A stretch of 64,000 nt of DNA, taken from the NCBI GenBank assembly GCA_035502775.1, contig DATJUB010000037.1:10313-74312 (forward strand), written 5' to 3'. Positions within the stretch are counted from its first letter, which is position 1, and the number at the start of each line of letters is the position of its first letter. This document shows, in pieces, positions 48,713 through 58,116 of the stretch. The notes under the pieces are model-generated. The model made no database searches. It saw only the letters and a list, made by a program, of their open reading frames with translations, and was not told the DNA's origin. Source of the DNA: 67-14 sp035502775. GTDB taxonomy: Bacteria > Actinomycetota > Thermoleophilia > Solirubrobacterales > 70-9. The translations under genes were made by a program, and so were the position numbers.

Positions 48713-49686
48713 CAGGCCTGGCCCAACCGCCGCTTGAAGTCCTGAATCTCGTCTACGGGAGTGGGGTCGATGCCGCGCTTCTCGGCGACGGCGACTGAAA
48801 CGAGATCTCCGAGCATCACCGACCAGAATAGGCGTTCGGCACGAGTTTCGCCCTGTGTCTCGATGCTGAACACGGGTGCGCCGGTGCGTTCAATCGACTC
48901 CGCGGTGAGTTCCATGCGGCGCCGCTCCCGCGGGCCCTGTCCGCGATCGGTCAGAAAGACCGCGCCGAGGCCGCCCTTGCCTTTCGCCCAGGCCTCCATC
49001 AGGTTGTGGTTCGCCTCCGGGATCTCGGCCGAGAAGGCGAGCTGCTTGGCGTTCTCGTTGAACTGGTTGGCCCAGCGCTTGGCGACCGACGCGGTAAGTC
49101 CGGCCCCGTGAACCACGAGCGGCGTGCCGTTGATGTCCGCGGCGAGCTGAAGCGCGATCGGCTGGAGTTCCTCGCGGGCACTCTCCAGGAAGGTGGCGGC
49201 ACCTTCCAGTTCGGATCGCAGATTGGGGGAAACCCCGGCCAGGTTGGCCGCGCAGGCGGCCACCACGGTCATGTAGGCGACCGTGACGCGGGGCTGGAAG
49301 AAGCCGGGGAGTCCGACGATGCCGATGTTCGATTTGCGCGCCTCTTCGCCGAGCTGGCCTCCAGTGCCGGCGACCCAGCGGTGGGTTCCGGCCTCACCGG
49401 CCTCCTCGAAGGCGGCCAGGGTCTCCTCGGTGTCGCCGGAGTAGCTGGAGGCGAGCACCGCCCAGTCCTCGTTGATCCAGTTCGGCATGTTGTAGCTGCG
49501 CACGATCATGAACGGGCCCGTGAGGCGGTCGCCGATCATGCCACGGGCGAGTTCCGCGCCGATCGCCGATCCCCCCATGCCGCAGACCACGAAACCGGCC
49601 GACGGGAAGGGCTTCAGCTGGGCCGAGTCGACCCGCCAGAGCGCGTCGCGAATGTGGTTCGGGATATCGAGAACGTCGTTAAGCAT
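48712..49686 (-). CDS. Bifunctional phosphoglucose/phosphomannose isomerase
   Basis: A 324-residue SIS-domain isomerase of the bifunctional PGI/PMI family. Key parts are CGMGGSAIGAELARG, the Ser-rich SSYSGDTEETLAAFEEA (phosphate binding) and AEIPEANHNLMEAW with the catalytic Glu and His. It interconverts fructose 6-phosphate with glucose 6-phosphate and mannose 6-phosphate, feeding the neighbouring nucleotidyltransferases. It overlaps the flanking genes by 1 and 8 bp. Confidence 0.88.
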   Translation of the reverse strand: MLNDVLDIPNHIRDALWRVDSAQLKPFPSAGFVVCGMGGSAIGAELARGMIGDRLTGPFMIVRSYNMPNWINEDWAVLASSYSGDTEETLAAFEEAGEAGTHRWVAGTGGQLGEEARKSNIGIVGLPGFFQPRVTVAYMTVVAACAANLAGVSPNLRSELEGAATFLESAREELQPIALQLAADINGTPLVVHGAGLTASVAKRWANQFNENAKQLAFSAEIPEANHNLMEAWAKGKGGLGAVFLTDRGQGPRERRRMELTAESIERTGAPVFSIETQGETRAERLFWSVMLGDLVSVAVAEKRGIDPTPVDEIQDFKRRLGQA

Positions 49687-50653
49687 CTACGACCTCATTC
49701 TTACCCAGAACCCGATCTCCTACCCGGGCGCCGGGAGCGATTCTCACGCCCGGCGAGAGGATCGAATCGGTCACCACCGCGCCGGCTCCGATCTCGCAGT
49801 CCGAGATCAAGACCGAGTTGCTGACGACGGCCCCGGCACCGACGTGGGAGCGGTTGCCGATCACGACCCTGGGGCCGACCTTGGCGCCGGTGACGATCTC
49901 GCAGTCGATCCCCTCGTGAATGCCGTCGGGGTTGGTGTCGACCTTGGTCTTGACCCGTCCTTCGATGATGTCCCAGCTGGCCTCGAGGTAGCGCTCCGGC
50001 GTGCCGATGTCCATCCAGTAGCCGTCGAGGCGGATCCCGGAAAGGCCCTTGCCGATCAGGTTCGGGAAGACCTCACGCTCGATCGAGACCTCGCGCCCGG
50101 CCGGCACTCCGGCGAGCACCGACTTCTCAAGGACATAGGTGCCGGCGTTGATCAGGCCCGCACCGGCATGTTCGGGCTCGGGTTTCTCGTGGAAGTCGAG
50201 CACCTTGCCGTCGGCGTCGAGGTCGACCAGTCCGTAGCCGGTCGGATCCTCCACCGGGTACAGCCCGAGGCTGGCGCTGGCACCGCGGTTCAGATGGGAG
50301 TTCCAGAGAGCGGTCAGATTGAGATCGGTGAGCACATCACCGTTGAGAGCGAAGAAACGGTCGTCCAGATGCTCTTCGGCGAACTTGATCGCGCCGGCCG
50401 TGCCGAGCGGCTCCGGCTCGACCACGTAATGGAGGTTGGGGCCTCCGTTGCCGCCGCTGCCCAGCACCCTTTCCAGCTGATCCGGCAGGAACCCGCAGGC
50501 GAACACGATCTCGTCCACCCCATGCGATCCGAGCCATTCGATCATGTAGCTCAAGAAAGGACGGTCGACAAGATTCAGAATCGGCTTCGGGGTCTCGGTG
50601 GTGAGCGGCCTCAGGCGAGTGCCCTTGCCTCCCACGAGGACGAGTGCTTGCAA
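49679..50653 (-). CDS. NDP-sugar nucleotidyltransferase with left-handed beta-helix domain
   Basis: A 324-residue nucleotidyltransferase starting with TTG; GGAG lies 11 bases upstream. The signature GGKGTRLRPLTTETPKPILN is intact (8-27) and a hexapeptide-repeat beta-helix ends the protein (about 255-320; GPRVVIGNRSHVGAGAVVSNSVLI). It is similar in plan to the gene at 47696-48712 but the two differ throughout, so they may act on different sugars. It lies between ugd and the PGI/PMI gene. Confidence 0.82.
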   Translation of the reverse strand: MQALVLVGGKGTRLRPLTTETPKPILNLVDRPFLSYMIEWLGSHGVDEIVFACGFLPDQLERVLGSGGNGGPNLHYVVEPEPLGTAGAIKFAEEHLDDRFFALNGDVLTDLNLTALWNSHLNRGASASLGLYPVEDPTGYGLVDLDADGKVLDFHEKPEPEHAGAGLINAGTYVLEKSVLAGVPAGREVSIEREVFPNLIGKGLSGIRLDGYWMDIGTPERYLEASWDIIEGRVKTKVDTNPDGIHEGIDCEIVTGAKVGPRVVIGNRSHVGAGAVVSNSVLISDCEIGAGAVVTDSILSPGVRIAPGARVGDRVLGKNEVVDA

Positions 50654-50659
50654 TTTGTT

Positions 50660-51964
50660 CTACTCCGTTTCGGTGCCAACCCCCGGTCGTCCTATGCCCT
50701 CATAGGTGAATCCGGACTCATGAAGCTTGTCGGCGTCTAGAAAATTTCTACCGTCGATTATCAATGGACGCCGCATCCTTGCCGCCGCCCCGTCCCAGTC
50801 CAGTTCTCGAAACTCGGACCACTCTGTCACCAGGACGGCCGCGTCCGCGTTTTCGAGAGCCGCCAGGGCCGTTTCTTTCATTTCTACTCCGGGCAGAAGA
50901 CTCCTTGCGTTGTCCATAGCCACCGGGTCGAAAGCTACGACCTCGGCACCCTCTCCGCGTAAACGGGCGGATAACACCAGGCTCGATGCCTCGCGCATGT
51001 CGTCGGTATCCGGCTTGAAGGCGAGCCCGAGCAGCGCGACCCGGCGGCCGACCAGTGATCCGAGATGCTTGGTCAGTTTGCTGACCACCCGGCGCTTCTG
51101 CAGCTCGTTGACCTCGATCACCGAGTTGAGCAGCTGAAAGTGGTAGCCGGAATTGCCCGCCAGCAGCTTCAGGGCGTTGACGTCCTTGGGGAAGCAGGAG
51201 CCGCCGAAGCCGATGCCCGGCCTCAGGAAATGGGGGCCGATCCGGTCGTCGAGCCCCATGCCGCGGGCGACCTCACCGACGTCGGCGCCGACCTCTTCGC
51301 AGACGTTGGCGATCTCGTTGATGAACGAGATCCGTGTGGCGAGATAGGCGTTGGAGGCGAGCTTGATCATCTCCGCGCTGGAGATGTCGGTCAGCACGAT
51401 CTCACCGCCGAGTGGCTCATACAGCGCGGCGACCGCGGCGGCGGCTTCGGAATCGGCGGGGTCGGCACCGACCACCACCCGGTCGGGATGAAGGAAGTCT
51501 TCGACCGCCGAGCCTTCCTTCAAGAACTCCGGGCAGGAGACGTATGCCATGCCGGGCAGATCGCGCCGGATGGTCTCACCGGTTCCGGCGGGCACGGTGC
51601 TCTTCATGATCAGGACATGGTCGCCATCGGCCCGAAGGTCGGCGACCACCGAACGTACCCGGGAAAGGTCAGCGTCCCCAGAGTAGGTCGGTGGGGTATC
51701 GACGCAGACGAAGAGGAGCTTCGCTCCCTCCAGCAGTTCGTCCATGTCGGTGGTGAACGTGAGCCGATCCTTGTTCTTCAGGATCAACTCACCGAGGCCG
51801 GGTTCGTGAATGGTGACTTCACCACGATTCAGGGAGTCGACCTTTTCGGCCATTACGTCGCGGGCGATCACGGGATGTCCGAGTTCGGCGAAGCAGGCGG
51901 CGGTCACGAGACCGACCCAGCCGACCCCAATGACGCCGATCGGCGCCTTCTCTGAGCTGTTCAA
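50660..51964 (-). CDS. UDP-glucose/GDP-mannose dehydrogenase family protein
   Basis: A 434-residue dehydrogenase starting with TTG; AGGGGGAT is just upstream. The NAD motif GVGWVGLVTAACFAELGH (about 12-29), the catalytic cysteine in FGGSCFPKDVNAL and GLAFKPDTDDMREASS mark the family. It oxidises UDP-glucose to UDP-glucuronate in two steps; UDP-glucose is the more likely substrate than GDP-mannose but not certain. It follows the LCP gene by 21 bp and leads into the sugar operon. Confidence 0.9.
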   Translation of the reverse strand: MNSSEKAPIGVIGVGWVGLVTAACFAELGHPVIARDVMAEKVDSLNRGEVTIHEPGLGELILKNKDRLTFTTDMDELLEGAKLLFVCVDTPPTYSGDADLSRVRSVVADLRADGDHVLIMKSTVPAGTGETIRRDLPGMAYVSCPEFLKEGSAVEDFLHPDRVVVGADPADSEAAAAVAALYEPLGGEIVLTDISSAEMIKLASNAYLATRISFINEIANVCEEVGADVGEVARGMGLDDRIGPHFLRPGIGFGGSCFPKDVNALKLLAGNSGYHFQLLNSVIEVNELQKRRVVSKLTKHLGSLVGRRVALLGLAFKPDTDDMREASSLVLSARLRGEGAEVVAFDPVAMDNARSLLPGVEMKETALAALENADAAVLVTEWSEFRELDWDGAAARMRRPLIIDGRNFLDADKLHESGFTYEGIGRPGVGTETE

Positions 51965-51985
51965 TGTTCCATCCCCCTGCGGTTA

Positions 51986-54187
51986 TCAGCCTGGCGTGAA
52001 CGCCTTGGTGGAACGAGCCATGCCGAGCATCTGCTCGTTCTCAAGGGTCAGCAGGATTGAGTTCGAAATCCAGTATGTGTTGTCGTCCGCCGTCCAGGAG
52101 ATGAGCCGGATCCGGTCACCTTCCCAGTAGACGTTGAAGTCGCGGCCATCCATCGTAATTCCTTCGTGCGGCGCATCCAGGATCGGCGGGTCGTTCCAGC
52201 CGCGCAGTCCCTGTATTCCGAAGTAGTGCGTGCCGTCGTCGAGCGTCAGCGACATCACCTGGCGATAGGCCGCATAGGGATTCTTGTCAGGATCACGCAG
52301 GTGGTAGTTGCGGGTCCCCTCCGCGTAGATGGTGCCTTCCGGAAGTCGCTTCGCATAGAAGATCGGGAAGTCGCGCTTGATCTTGCTGTCCAGGTCCCGG
52401 GCGACGTCCTGCCCCCCGATCGAAGCGTCGACCAGACCGTCGTTCTCTTTGCTGGGCGCGGTCGCAGAGGTGGGATCGGCCTTCTTCTCGGCCCTCTTCT
52501 TGGCCTTGGATTTCTTCTTCTGCTTGCCCTCGTTCTCGGCGGTGGCACCCTCGTCAAGCGTTCCCACGGGTCCGGACGCGTCCTCGAAGCCGAGGAACTT
52601 GTCGACCGCCGTCTGGATCTCCTCCGGGGTCGCCTCGACATAGGAGATGCCGTTCTCCATGGTGAAGGTCGAAGGGAACGAGATCTCGACGACGTTGGCG
52701 TCCTTCGAGTCGACCAGGAGCTTCAGGATCTGCAGCGACTCGTCCGAGCCGGAGATGTCCGACCTGGTGTTGTTGGTGAAGGCCTTGATCAGCTCCGAGC
52801 GCCGCTTGATGATCTCCCCGAAGGAAAGGCGGTTCCTGACCTCGCCGACCAGGTCCTGCTGACGGGCGGCGCGGGCGAGATCCGAATCGGTGTGGCGGTA
52901 GCGGGCGAACTCGAGCGCGTCCGGGCCGCAGAGCTTCTGGTAGCCGGCATCGATGTCGATCTCGGCGTACTGCTCGGAGGCGGCCACGCCCTCGTTTGAG
53001 TTGTAGTAGTCGCGGTCGACATCCACGAACACACAGCCGATCGCGTCGACCACCTCGGCGAATCCCTGGAAGTCAACGTTGATCACATGATTGATGTCGA
53101 GTCCGGTGACCGACTTGATCGTCTTGAGCGTGAGCTGCGGCCCACCGTAGGTGAAGGCCGCGTTGAACTTGTCCACCCCGTATCCGGGAATGTCCACCTT
53201 GAGATCTCGTGGGATCGAGAGCATCGCGATCTGCCCGGAATCCGGGTCGAGCCTCATCAGCATGGTGGTGTCGGAGCGCCCGGCATCGCCCTCGAGCGTG
53301 CCGCCGCCGGTCCTCACGTCGGAACCCAGGATCGCGATCGTCTGCGGGCCGCCGTTGTCTTTCGGCAGCACGTTCTCCGGAATCTTGATGCCCTGATCGC
53401 CACCGCCGATCTGCCCGGTGATGTCGTTGACCACGTTGATGATCGAGGCCGAGGTCGCGCCGGCGAAAGAGAAGACGATGATCACGGTCGCGAGCAGGAA
53501 GCGCCACCAGTAGCGGGGACGCTTGGCGGGATCCTCGAAGTCTCCGGAAACGGGGGGACGCCGCGGATCCCAGGGCCGGCCGGTGCGGCGTGAGGTCTCG
53601 ATCGCGTCGTGGACCTCGCTCTTGGCGGCGGCCGCCAGGATCGCGGTCTGCTCCGCGGTGATCTCGGACTCCGAGGGCAGGTCCCACTCCTGGGTTCCCT
53701 CCGCGTACTCGCCGCTCGGCGGCTCGTCGCCTTCGCCGTCGGTCGGGGATTCACCACCCTCACCGTCGGTCGCCAGGTCGTGTTCGGCCGTGTACTCGCC
53801 GGTCTGGCCGGAGTGATCGGGAGCGGTGACGCTCTCGGGACTCTCCAGCAGGGCGGCCCGGAAGACCGGATCCAGGTCGGGCACATCCTCCCCGCTCAGG
53901 ATCCTCGCCTCGAGCGCGAACTGCTCCTCGGTCGGCTGCTCCACGTACTCACCCGGCTCGGCCGGCTCGGTGGACTCCCCGTGTTCGGCCGATTCCCCGG
54001 TATCACCGCCTTGAGCTTCGCCCTCGGCCTCGGGCGGGTCGTCGGACGCATCCGATCCACCATCCGGCTCCTGTGCCTTTCGGGCGGGCCTTTCCGGCAG
54101 GGGCTCGGCACCCTCGTCGAGGGCGCCCAGGAGGAATTCCTCGGTCGGATCGCTGGGATGCGGATCGTTGTCGTCGTCGTCAATCAT
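51986..54187 (-). CDS. LytR-CpsA-Psr (LCP) family wall glycopolymer ligase
   Basis: A 733-residue LCP protein. An unusually long acidic cytoplasmic N-terminus (about 1-230, rich in Glu, Gly, Ser and Pro) precedes one membrane helix (about 233-255). The LCP domain (about 275-480) has ILGSDVRTGGGTLEGDAGRSDTTMLMRLD, SIPRDLKVDIPGYGVDKFNAAF and FARYRHTDSDLARAARQQ, which hold the Arg/Asp residues for lipid pyrophosphate binding. A Lys-rich linker and a further domain of about 130 residues (SLTLDDGTHYFGIQG ... NEQMLGMARST) close the protein. It should transfer a polyprenyl-linked polymer to peptidoglycan, fitting the sugar-nucleotide genes that follow. Confidence 0.87.
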   Translation of the reverse strand: MIDDDDNDPHPSDPTEEFLLGALDEGAEPLPERPARKAQEPDGGSDASDDPPEAEGEAQGGDTGESAEHGESTEPAEPGEYVEQPTEEQFALEARILSGEDVPDLDPVFRAALLESPESVTAPDHSGQTGEYTAEHDLATDGEGGESPTDGEGDEPPSGEYAEGTQEWDLPSESEITAEQTAILAAAAKSEVHDAIETSRRTGRPWDPRRPPVSGDFEDPAKRPRYWWRFLLATVIIVFSFAGATSASIINVVNDITGQIGGGDQGIKIPENVLPKDNGGPQTIAILGSDVRTGGGTLEGDAGRSDTTMLMRLDPDSGQIAMLSIPRDLKVDIPGYGVDKFNAAFTYGGPQLTLKTIKSVTGLDINHVINVDFQGFAEVVDAIGCVFVDVDRDYYNSNEGVAASEQYAEIDIDAGYQKLCGPDALEFARYRHTDSDLARAARQQDLVGEVRNRLSFGEIIKRRSELIKAFTNNTRSDISGSDESLQILKLLVDSKDANVVEISFPSTFTMENGISYVEATPEEIQTAVDKFLGFEDASGPVGTLDEGATAENEGKQKKKSKAKKRAEKKADPTSATAPSKENDGLVDASIGGQDVARDLDSKIKRDFPIFYAKRLPEGTIYAEGTRNYHLRDPDKNPYAAYRQVMSLTLDDGTHYFGIQGLRGWNDPPILDAPHEGITMDGRDFNVYWEGDRIRLISWTADDNTYWISNSILLTLENEQMLGMARSTKAFTPG

Positions 54188-55280
54188 CGGTATCGCGGCC
54201 GGCCAGCCTCGCAGCCGTACCTAAATATTCTCGAAGAGTTCCCAGATACGCGTTCAGGGACGCGATCGACACCCATTCTTCCGGACCGTGATGCCCCGCG
54301 CCGATCGGGCCGAACTCCACCGCCGGAATACCGACCCGGATGAAGGACACGGCGTCGGAGGCCCCATCCCGGCCGACCGAGACCGAGGTGCCGTCGTGAT
54401 GGCCATCCGCGGCCGCGATCAGACCCTTGACCCAGGGCGAATCGATGCCGCTGTCGATCGGCGGCAGGGCGAAGATCGTCTCCATGCTCGCCGGCTGAAG
54501 CCCGCGGATCTGCGCCACGATCTCTTCCGGATCCTGATGCGGCAGGTAGCGGATGTCGACGTCGATCACACAATGGTCAGGCACCTTGTTCAGGGCGTCT
54601 CCACCCCAGATTCGACCGAGATTTATCGAGGGCCGGTCGAACAGCTCCGAACTTTCACGGGCGAACGGTAGCGACTCCATCCCCCGAAACATGTCGACGG
54701 CCCGCAGCACGGCGTTGTCGCCGAGCCACGGCGTCGAGCCATGCGCGGCCCGTCCGGCGACCCCGACCCTGACCGCGAGCACACCCTTGGCGGCGACTCC
54801 GACATGCATGTCGGTCGGTTCGCCGGTGATCGCGAAATCGCCCTTCAGCCCTGAATCAACAAGAAAGTCGCTGCCGCGGTCGGCGTCTTCCTCGGTCTCC
54901 TCGTCGGAGACGATGCCGAGCACGACCCGCAGTCCCTCCGGCACCTCATCCGGCGCCGGCAGGGCCAGCATCATCGCGGCGAGCGCGGCCTTCATGTCGT
55001 AGGCACCCCGGCCGATCAGCCGGTCACCCTCGACGCGGGGCTCGAACTGATGGGGTTCGGCCGGCACCACATCCATGTGCCCGTGAAGGATCAGCGCCGG
55101 ATCTTCGTCCGATCCGACCGAGGCCGTGATCACCGGAAGGCCACGGCACTCGGCCTGTGTCGCCTCGATGCCCCGCCCTTCCAGCCAGCCCTTGATGAAC
55201 CCCGCCGCCTCGTGAATGCCTTCCGGCTGTGAGGTGTCGTAGGCGATCAGGCGCTGCGCGAGGGCGAGCAGATCAGAGAC
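54180..55280 (-). CDS. M20-family zinc peptidase/deacylase (ArgE/DapE-like), non-canonical start
   Basis: A zinc amidohydrolase of about 366 residues. Metal and catalytic landmarks are LILHGHMDVVPA, GRGAYDMKAALAAM, SDEETEED, TGEPTDMHVG and GAGHHGPEEW. The first ATG/GTG/TTG start is a GTG at 55133, but about 49 conserved family residues lie upstream (for example DLLALAQRLIAYDTSQPEG), in the same frame and directly after the atpC stop codon. No ATG, GTG or TTG exists there; GTC at 55280 (6 bases after GGGGGAG) or CTG at 55271 are candidates. It overlaps the LCP start by 8 bp. The substrate is unknown. Confidence 0.75.
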   Translation of the reverse strand, partial: VSDLLALAQRLIAYDTSQPEGIHEAAGFIKGWLEGRGIEATQAECRGLPVITASVGSDEDPALILHGHMDVVPAEPHQFEPRVEGDRLIGRGAYDMKAALAAMMLALPAPDEVPEGLRVVLGIVSDEETEEDADRGSDFLVDSGLKGDFAITGEPTDMHVGVAAKGVLAVRVGVAGRAAHGSTPWLGDNAVLRAVDMFRGMESLPFARESSELFDRPSINLGRIWGGDALNKVPDHCVIDVDIRYLPHQDPEEIVAQIRGLQPASMETIFALPPIDSGIDSPWVKGLIAAADGHHDGTSVSVGRDGASDAVSFIRVGIPAVEFGPIGAGHHGPEEWVSIASLNAYLGTLREYLGTAARLAGRDTDD

Positions 55281-55283
55281 TGC

Positions 55284-55700
55284 CTACTCCCCCTGGGCGA
55301 GAACCAGGAACGCCTTGGTGCGCTCGATATCACGCTCGGCGGCCTTTTTCGCGGCCTCACCGATGTGGGGATCGTTCAGGCGCGATTCGGCATCAGCCCG
55401 TTCCGCTTCGAGAGCGGCCGCGTCGAGATCCTCCGGCGGAATCGCCTCCTCCAGCAGGACCTGGGCGTGGTTGGCGAAAACCTGGAGCATGCCGTGAGAC
55501 TGGGCATACACCTTGGTCTCGGAATCCGAGATCCGCAGGCGCAGGAGGTTCGGCTTCAGGGCGGCCAGAATCGGCACGTGGTGAGCGAGCACGCCGAGCT
55601 CACCCCCGACCGTCTTGGTCGAGAGCTGCACCACGTCCCCGCTGAAGACCTCACCCTCGGGGGTGAGGACTTCAACCGAGAATGTCGTCTCGCCGGCCAA
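55284..55700 (-). CDS. atpC: ATP synthase epsilon subunit
   Basis: A 138-residue central-stalk protein starting with TTG three bases after atpD. The N-terminal beta-barrel (FSVEVLTPEGEVFSGDVVQLSTKTVGGELGVLAHHVPIL) is typical, followed by a two-helix C-terminal domain rich in Ala and Glu. It links the gamma subunit to the c-ring and can inhibit ATP hydrolysis. Its terminal codons GAG-TAG directly precede the M20 frame, and the purine-rich stretch AGGGGGAG inside its last codons could serve as that gene's ribosome-binding site. Confidence 0.94.
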   Translation of the reverse strand: MAGETTFSVEVLTPEGEVFSGDVVQLSTKTVGGELGVLAHHVPILAALKPNLLRLRISDSETKVYAQSHGMLQVFANHAQVLLEEAIPPEDLDAAALEAERADAESRLNDPHIGEAAKKAAERDIERTKAFLVLAQGE

Positions 55701-55703
55701 AAG

Positions 55704-57128
55704 CTAGGCCGCAGCCTTGTTGGTCTCGATGACCTGGTCGATGCTGCCCTTCATGTAGAAGGCCTGCTCCGGGTAGTCGTCGAGCTCGCCGTCGAGGATC
55801 ATGCGGAAACCGCGGACCGTCTCTGCCACCGGCACGTACTGGCCGGGGCTGCCGGTGAACTGCTCGGCCACGAAGAACGGCTGCGACAGGAAACGCTCGA
55901 TCTTGCGGGCGCGGTAGACCAGGACCTTGTCCTCGTCCGAGAGCTCGTCGATTCCGAGAATCGCGATGATCTGCTGCAGCTCGCTGTAGCGCTGCAGGAT
56001 CTCCTGAACGTCGGTCGCGGTGTTGTAGTGCTCCTCGCCGAGGATGTCCGGCTTGAGGATGGTCGAGGTCGAGTCGAGCGGGTCGACGGCCGGGTAGATG
56101 CCCTTCTCCGAGATCGCCCGCGAAAGCGCGGTGGTCGCGTTGAGGTGGGCGAACACCGACGCCGGTGCCGGGTCGGTGAAGTCGTCGGCGGGCACGTAGA
56201 CGGCCTGGATCGAGGTGACCGATCCGCGCGAGGTCGAGGTGATCCGCTCCTGCAGGGTTCCCATCTCGGTTTCCAGCGTCGGCTGGTAACCGACGGCGGA
56301 GGGCATGCGTCCCAGCAGCGCCGATACCTCGGAGCCGGCCTGGACGAACCGGAAGATGTTGTCGATGAACAGCAGCACGTCCTGGCCGCCGCTCTCACGG
56401 TAGTACTCGGCCATGGTCAGACCCGACAGGGCGACACGCAGACGGGCTCCCGGGGGCTCGTTCATCTGACCGAAGACCATCATCGTCTTGTCGATGACTC
56501 CGGACTCGGTCATTTCGATGTAGAGGTCGGTGCCCTCACGGGTACGCTCGCCGACTCCACAGAAGGCGGACAGTCCGCCGTGCTCCTGGGCGATGTTGTG
56601 GATCAGCTCCTGGATCAGAACGGTCTTGCCGACTCCGGCGCCGCCGAACAGGCCGATCTTTCCGCCCTTGGCGTAAGGGGCGAGCAGGTCGACGACCTTG
56701 ATTCCGGTCTCCAGGATCTCCTGGGTCGGGGTCAGGTCGGTGGCCTCCGGGGAGGGACGGTGGATCGGCCAGCGCTCGACATCGTCGGGCAGCGGGTCGC
56801 CACCGTCGATCGGCTCGCCGAGAAGGTTGAAGATGCGGCCGAGGGTGACGTCACCCACCGGCACGGTGATCGGTCCGCCGGTGTCGACCACGCGGTCGCC
56901 ACGCTGCAGGCCGTCGGTGGCATCCATGGCCACGGTACGGACGCGATCGTCGCCGAGGTGCTGCTGGACTTCGCAGATCAGGTTGACGGCCGGGCGGCTG
57001 TCGCTCTGATCCACCTGAATCTCTACCGCCGAGAAGATCTCGGGCAGCTGATCGGGGAAGACGACGTCGACCACGACGCCGGTGATCTCTTCGATTCGTC
57101 CTACGTTTTTACCGTTGTTCTCTGACAT
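55704..57128 (-). CDS. atpD: ATP synthase beta subunit
   Basis: A 474-residue catalytic subunit. The P-loop GGAGVGKT is at 162-169, with the catalytic Glu in GVGERTREG and Walker B in VLLFIDNIFRF. ALLGRMPSAVGYQPTLETEMG and the DELSEED-equivalent region (DELSDEDK) are present. GGAG is 5-6 bases before the ATG. It makes ATP with alpha subunits at the F1 headpiece. Confidence 0.98.
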   Translation of the reverse strand: MSENNGKNVGRIEEITGVVVDVVFPDQLPEIFSAVEIQVDQSDSRPAVNLICEVQQHLGDDRVRTVAMDATDGLQRGDRVVDTGGPITVPVGDVTLGRIFNLLGEPIDGGDPLPDDVERWPIHRPSPEATDLTPTQEILETGIKVVDLLAPYAKGGKIGLFGGAGVGKTVLIQELIHNIAQEHGGLSAFCGVGERTREGTDLYIEMTESGVIDKTMMVFGQMNEPPGARLRVALSGLTMAEYYRESGGQDVLLFIDNIFRFVQAGSEVSALLGRMPSAVGYQPTLETEMGTLQERITSTSRGSVTSIQAVYVPADDFTDPAPASVFAHLNATTALSRAISEKGIYPAVDPLDSTSTILKPDILGEEHYNTATDVQEILQRYSELQQIIAILGIDELSDEDKVLVYRARKIERFLSQPFFVAEQFTGSPGQYVPVAETVRGFRMILDGELDDYPEQAFYMKGSIDQVIETNKAAA

Positions 57129-57159
57129 ATCTCCAGTTTCCAGTTTCTAACTTTGGCGT

Positions 57160-58080
57160 CTAGCCGAGCGCTTCCGCGCCACCGACGACTTCCAGAATTT
57201 CCTGCGTGATCTCCGCCTGCCTGACCCGGTTCATCTCCAGGGTGAGGTCGTCGATCATGGTTTCGGCGTTATCAGCGGCGCTGCGCATGGCTGTCATGCG
57301 GGCTCCGAGTTCGGAAGCCGCCGATTCCAGCAGCGTCCTGTAGAGCGAAGTGTTGACGTAGTCCGGGATCAGCTGAGCCAGCAGTTCCTCCGGATCGGGC
57401 TCGTATTCCCAGAGCGAGTGCGAGTGGGCGTCGGCGAGATCTCCTTCGAGCTCGGCCTCGGCCTCATCCTCGGCGCCCTGACCCACGACTTCGGCCTCCT
57501 GGACGGGAAGCAGCGTGAGCATCTGGACGTGCTGGGTGAGCGGCGATACGTAACGGTTGTAGACGACCTCGACCCGATCGACCTCGCCGTCGATGTACGA
57601 GGACACGAGTTCCTCGCCGATGTCACGGGCGTTCGAGAACGCCGGACGGTCGGTGAAACCGGTCCATGAGTCGCTGATGTTCTGCTTGCGGAAGGTGAGT
57701 GCTCCATCGCCGCGGCGTCCGACCACGAAGAAGACGACATCCTTGCCCTCTTCGACGGCCTTGTCACGCAGCTGGAGACCTTCCTTGATGATGTTCGCGT
57801 TGAACGCGCCGGCCAGGCCGCGGTCACCGGTGATCAGCAGGATGCCGAGCTTTTTGACGCTGTCGCGCTGAGTGAGGATCGGCAGGTGCGAGATGTTGCC
57901 GGCCTCAGCAGCGGCACGGCGGGTCAGCTTGCGCGTCGCCTGGGCGTAGGGCCTGAGCAGCGCGATCCGATTCTCGGCCTTGCGCAGCCTCGCCGCAGCC
58001 ACAGCCTCCATCGCCCGAGTGATCTGGCGGATGTTCTTGACGCTGGAGATCTGATTTGTGACTTCTTTGCGGTTGGCCAT
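57160..58080 (-). CDS. atpG: ATP synthase gamma subunit
   Basis: A 306-residue rotor-shaft subunit. The N-terminal helix (KEVTNQISSVKNIRQITRAMEAVAAARLRKAE) and the C-terminal helix (ARMTAMRSAADNAETMIDDL) form the coiled-coil shaft, and LLITGDRGLAGAFNANI is the conserved central strand. An acidic insertion of about 27 residues (about 196-222) lies in the globular domain. Actinobacterial gamma subunits are known to carry insertions that limit ATP hydrolysis; equivalence is inference. Confidence 0.96.
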   Translation of the reverse strand: MANRKEVTNQISSVKNIRQITRAMEAVAAARLRKAENRIALLRPYAQATRKLTRRAAAEAGNISHLPILTQRDSVKKLGILLITGDRGLAGAFNANIIKEGLQLRDKAVEEGKDVVFFVVGRRGDGALTFRKQNISDSWTGFTDRPAFSNARDIGEELVSSYIDGEVDRVEVVYNRYVSPLTQHVQMLTLLPVQEAEVVGQGAEDEAEAELEGDLADAHSHSLWEYEPDPEELLAQLIPDYVNTSLYRTLLESAASELGARMTAMRSAADNAETMIDDLTLEMNRVRQAEITQEILEVVGGAEALG

Positions 58081-58116
58081 GTGTTCCTGGTGTTTAGAAG
58101 GAAAGGAGAGCTGCGC

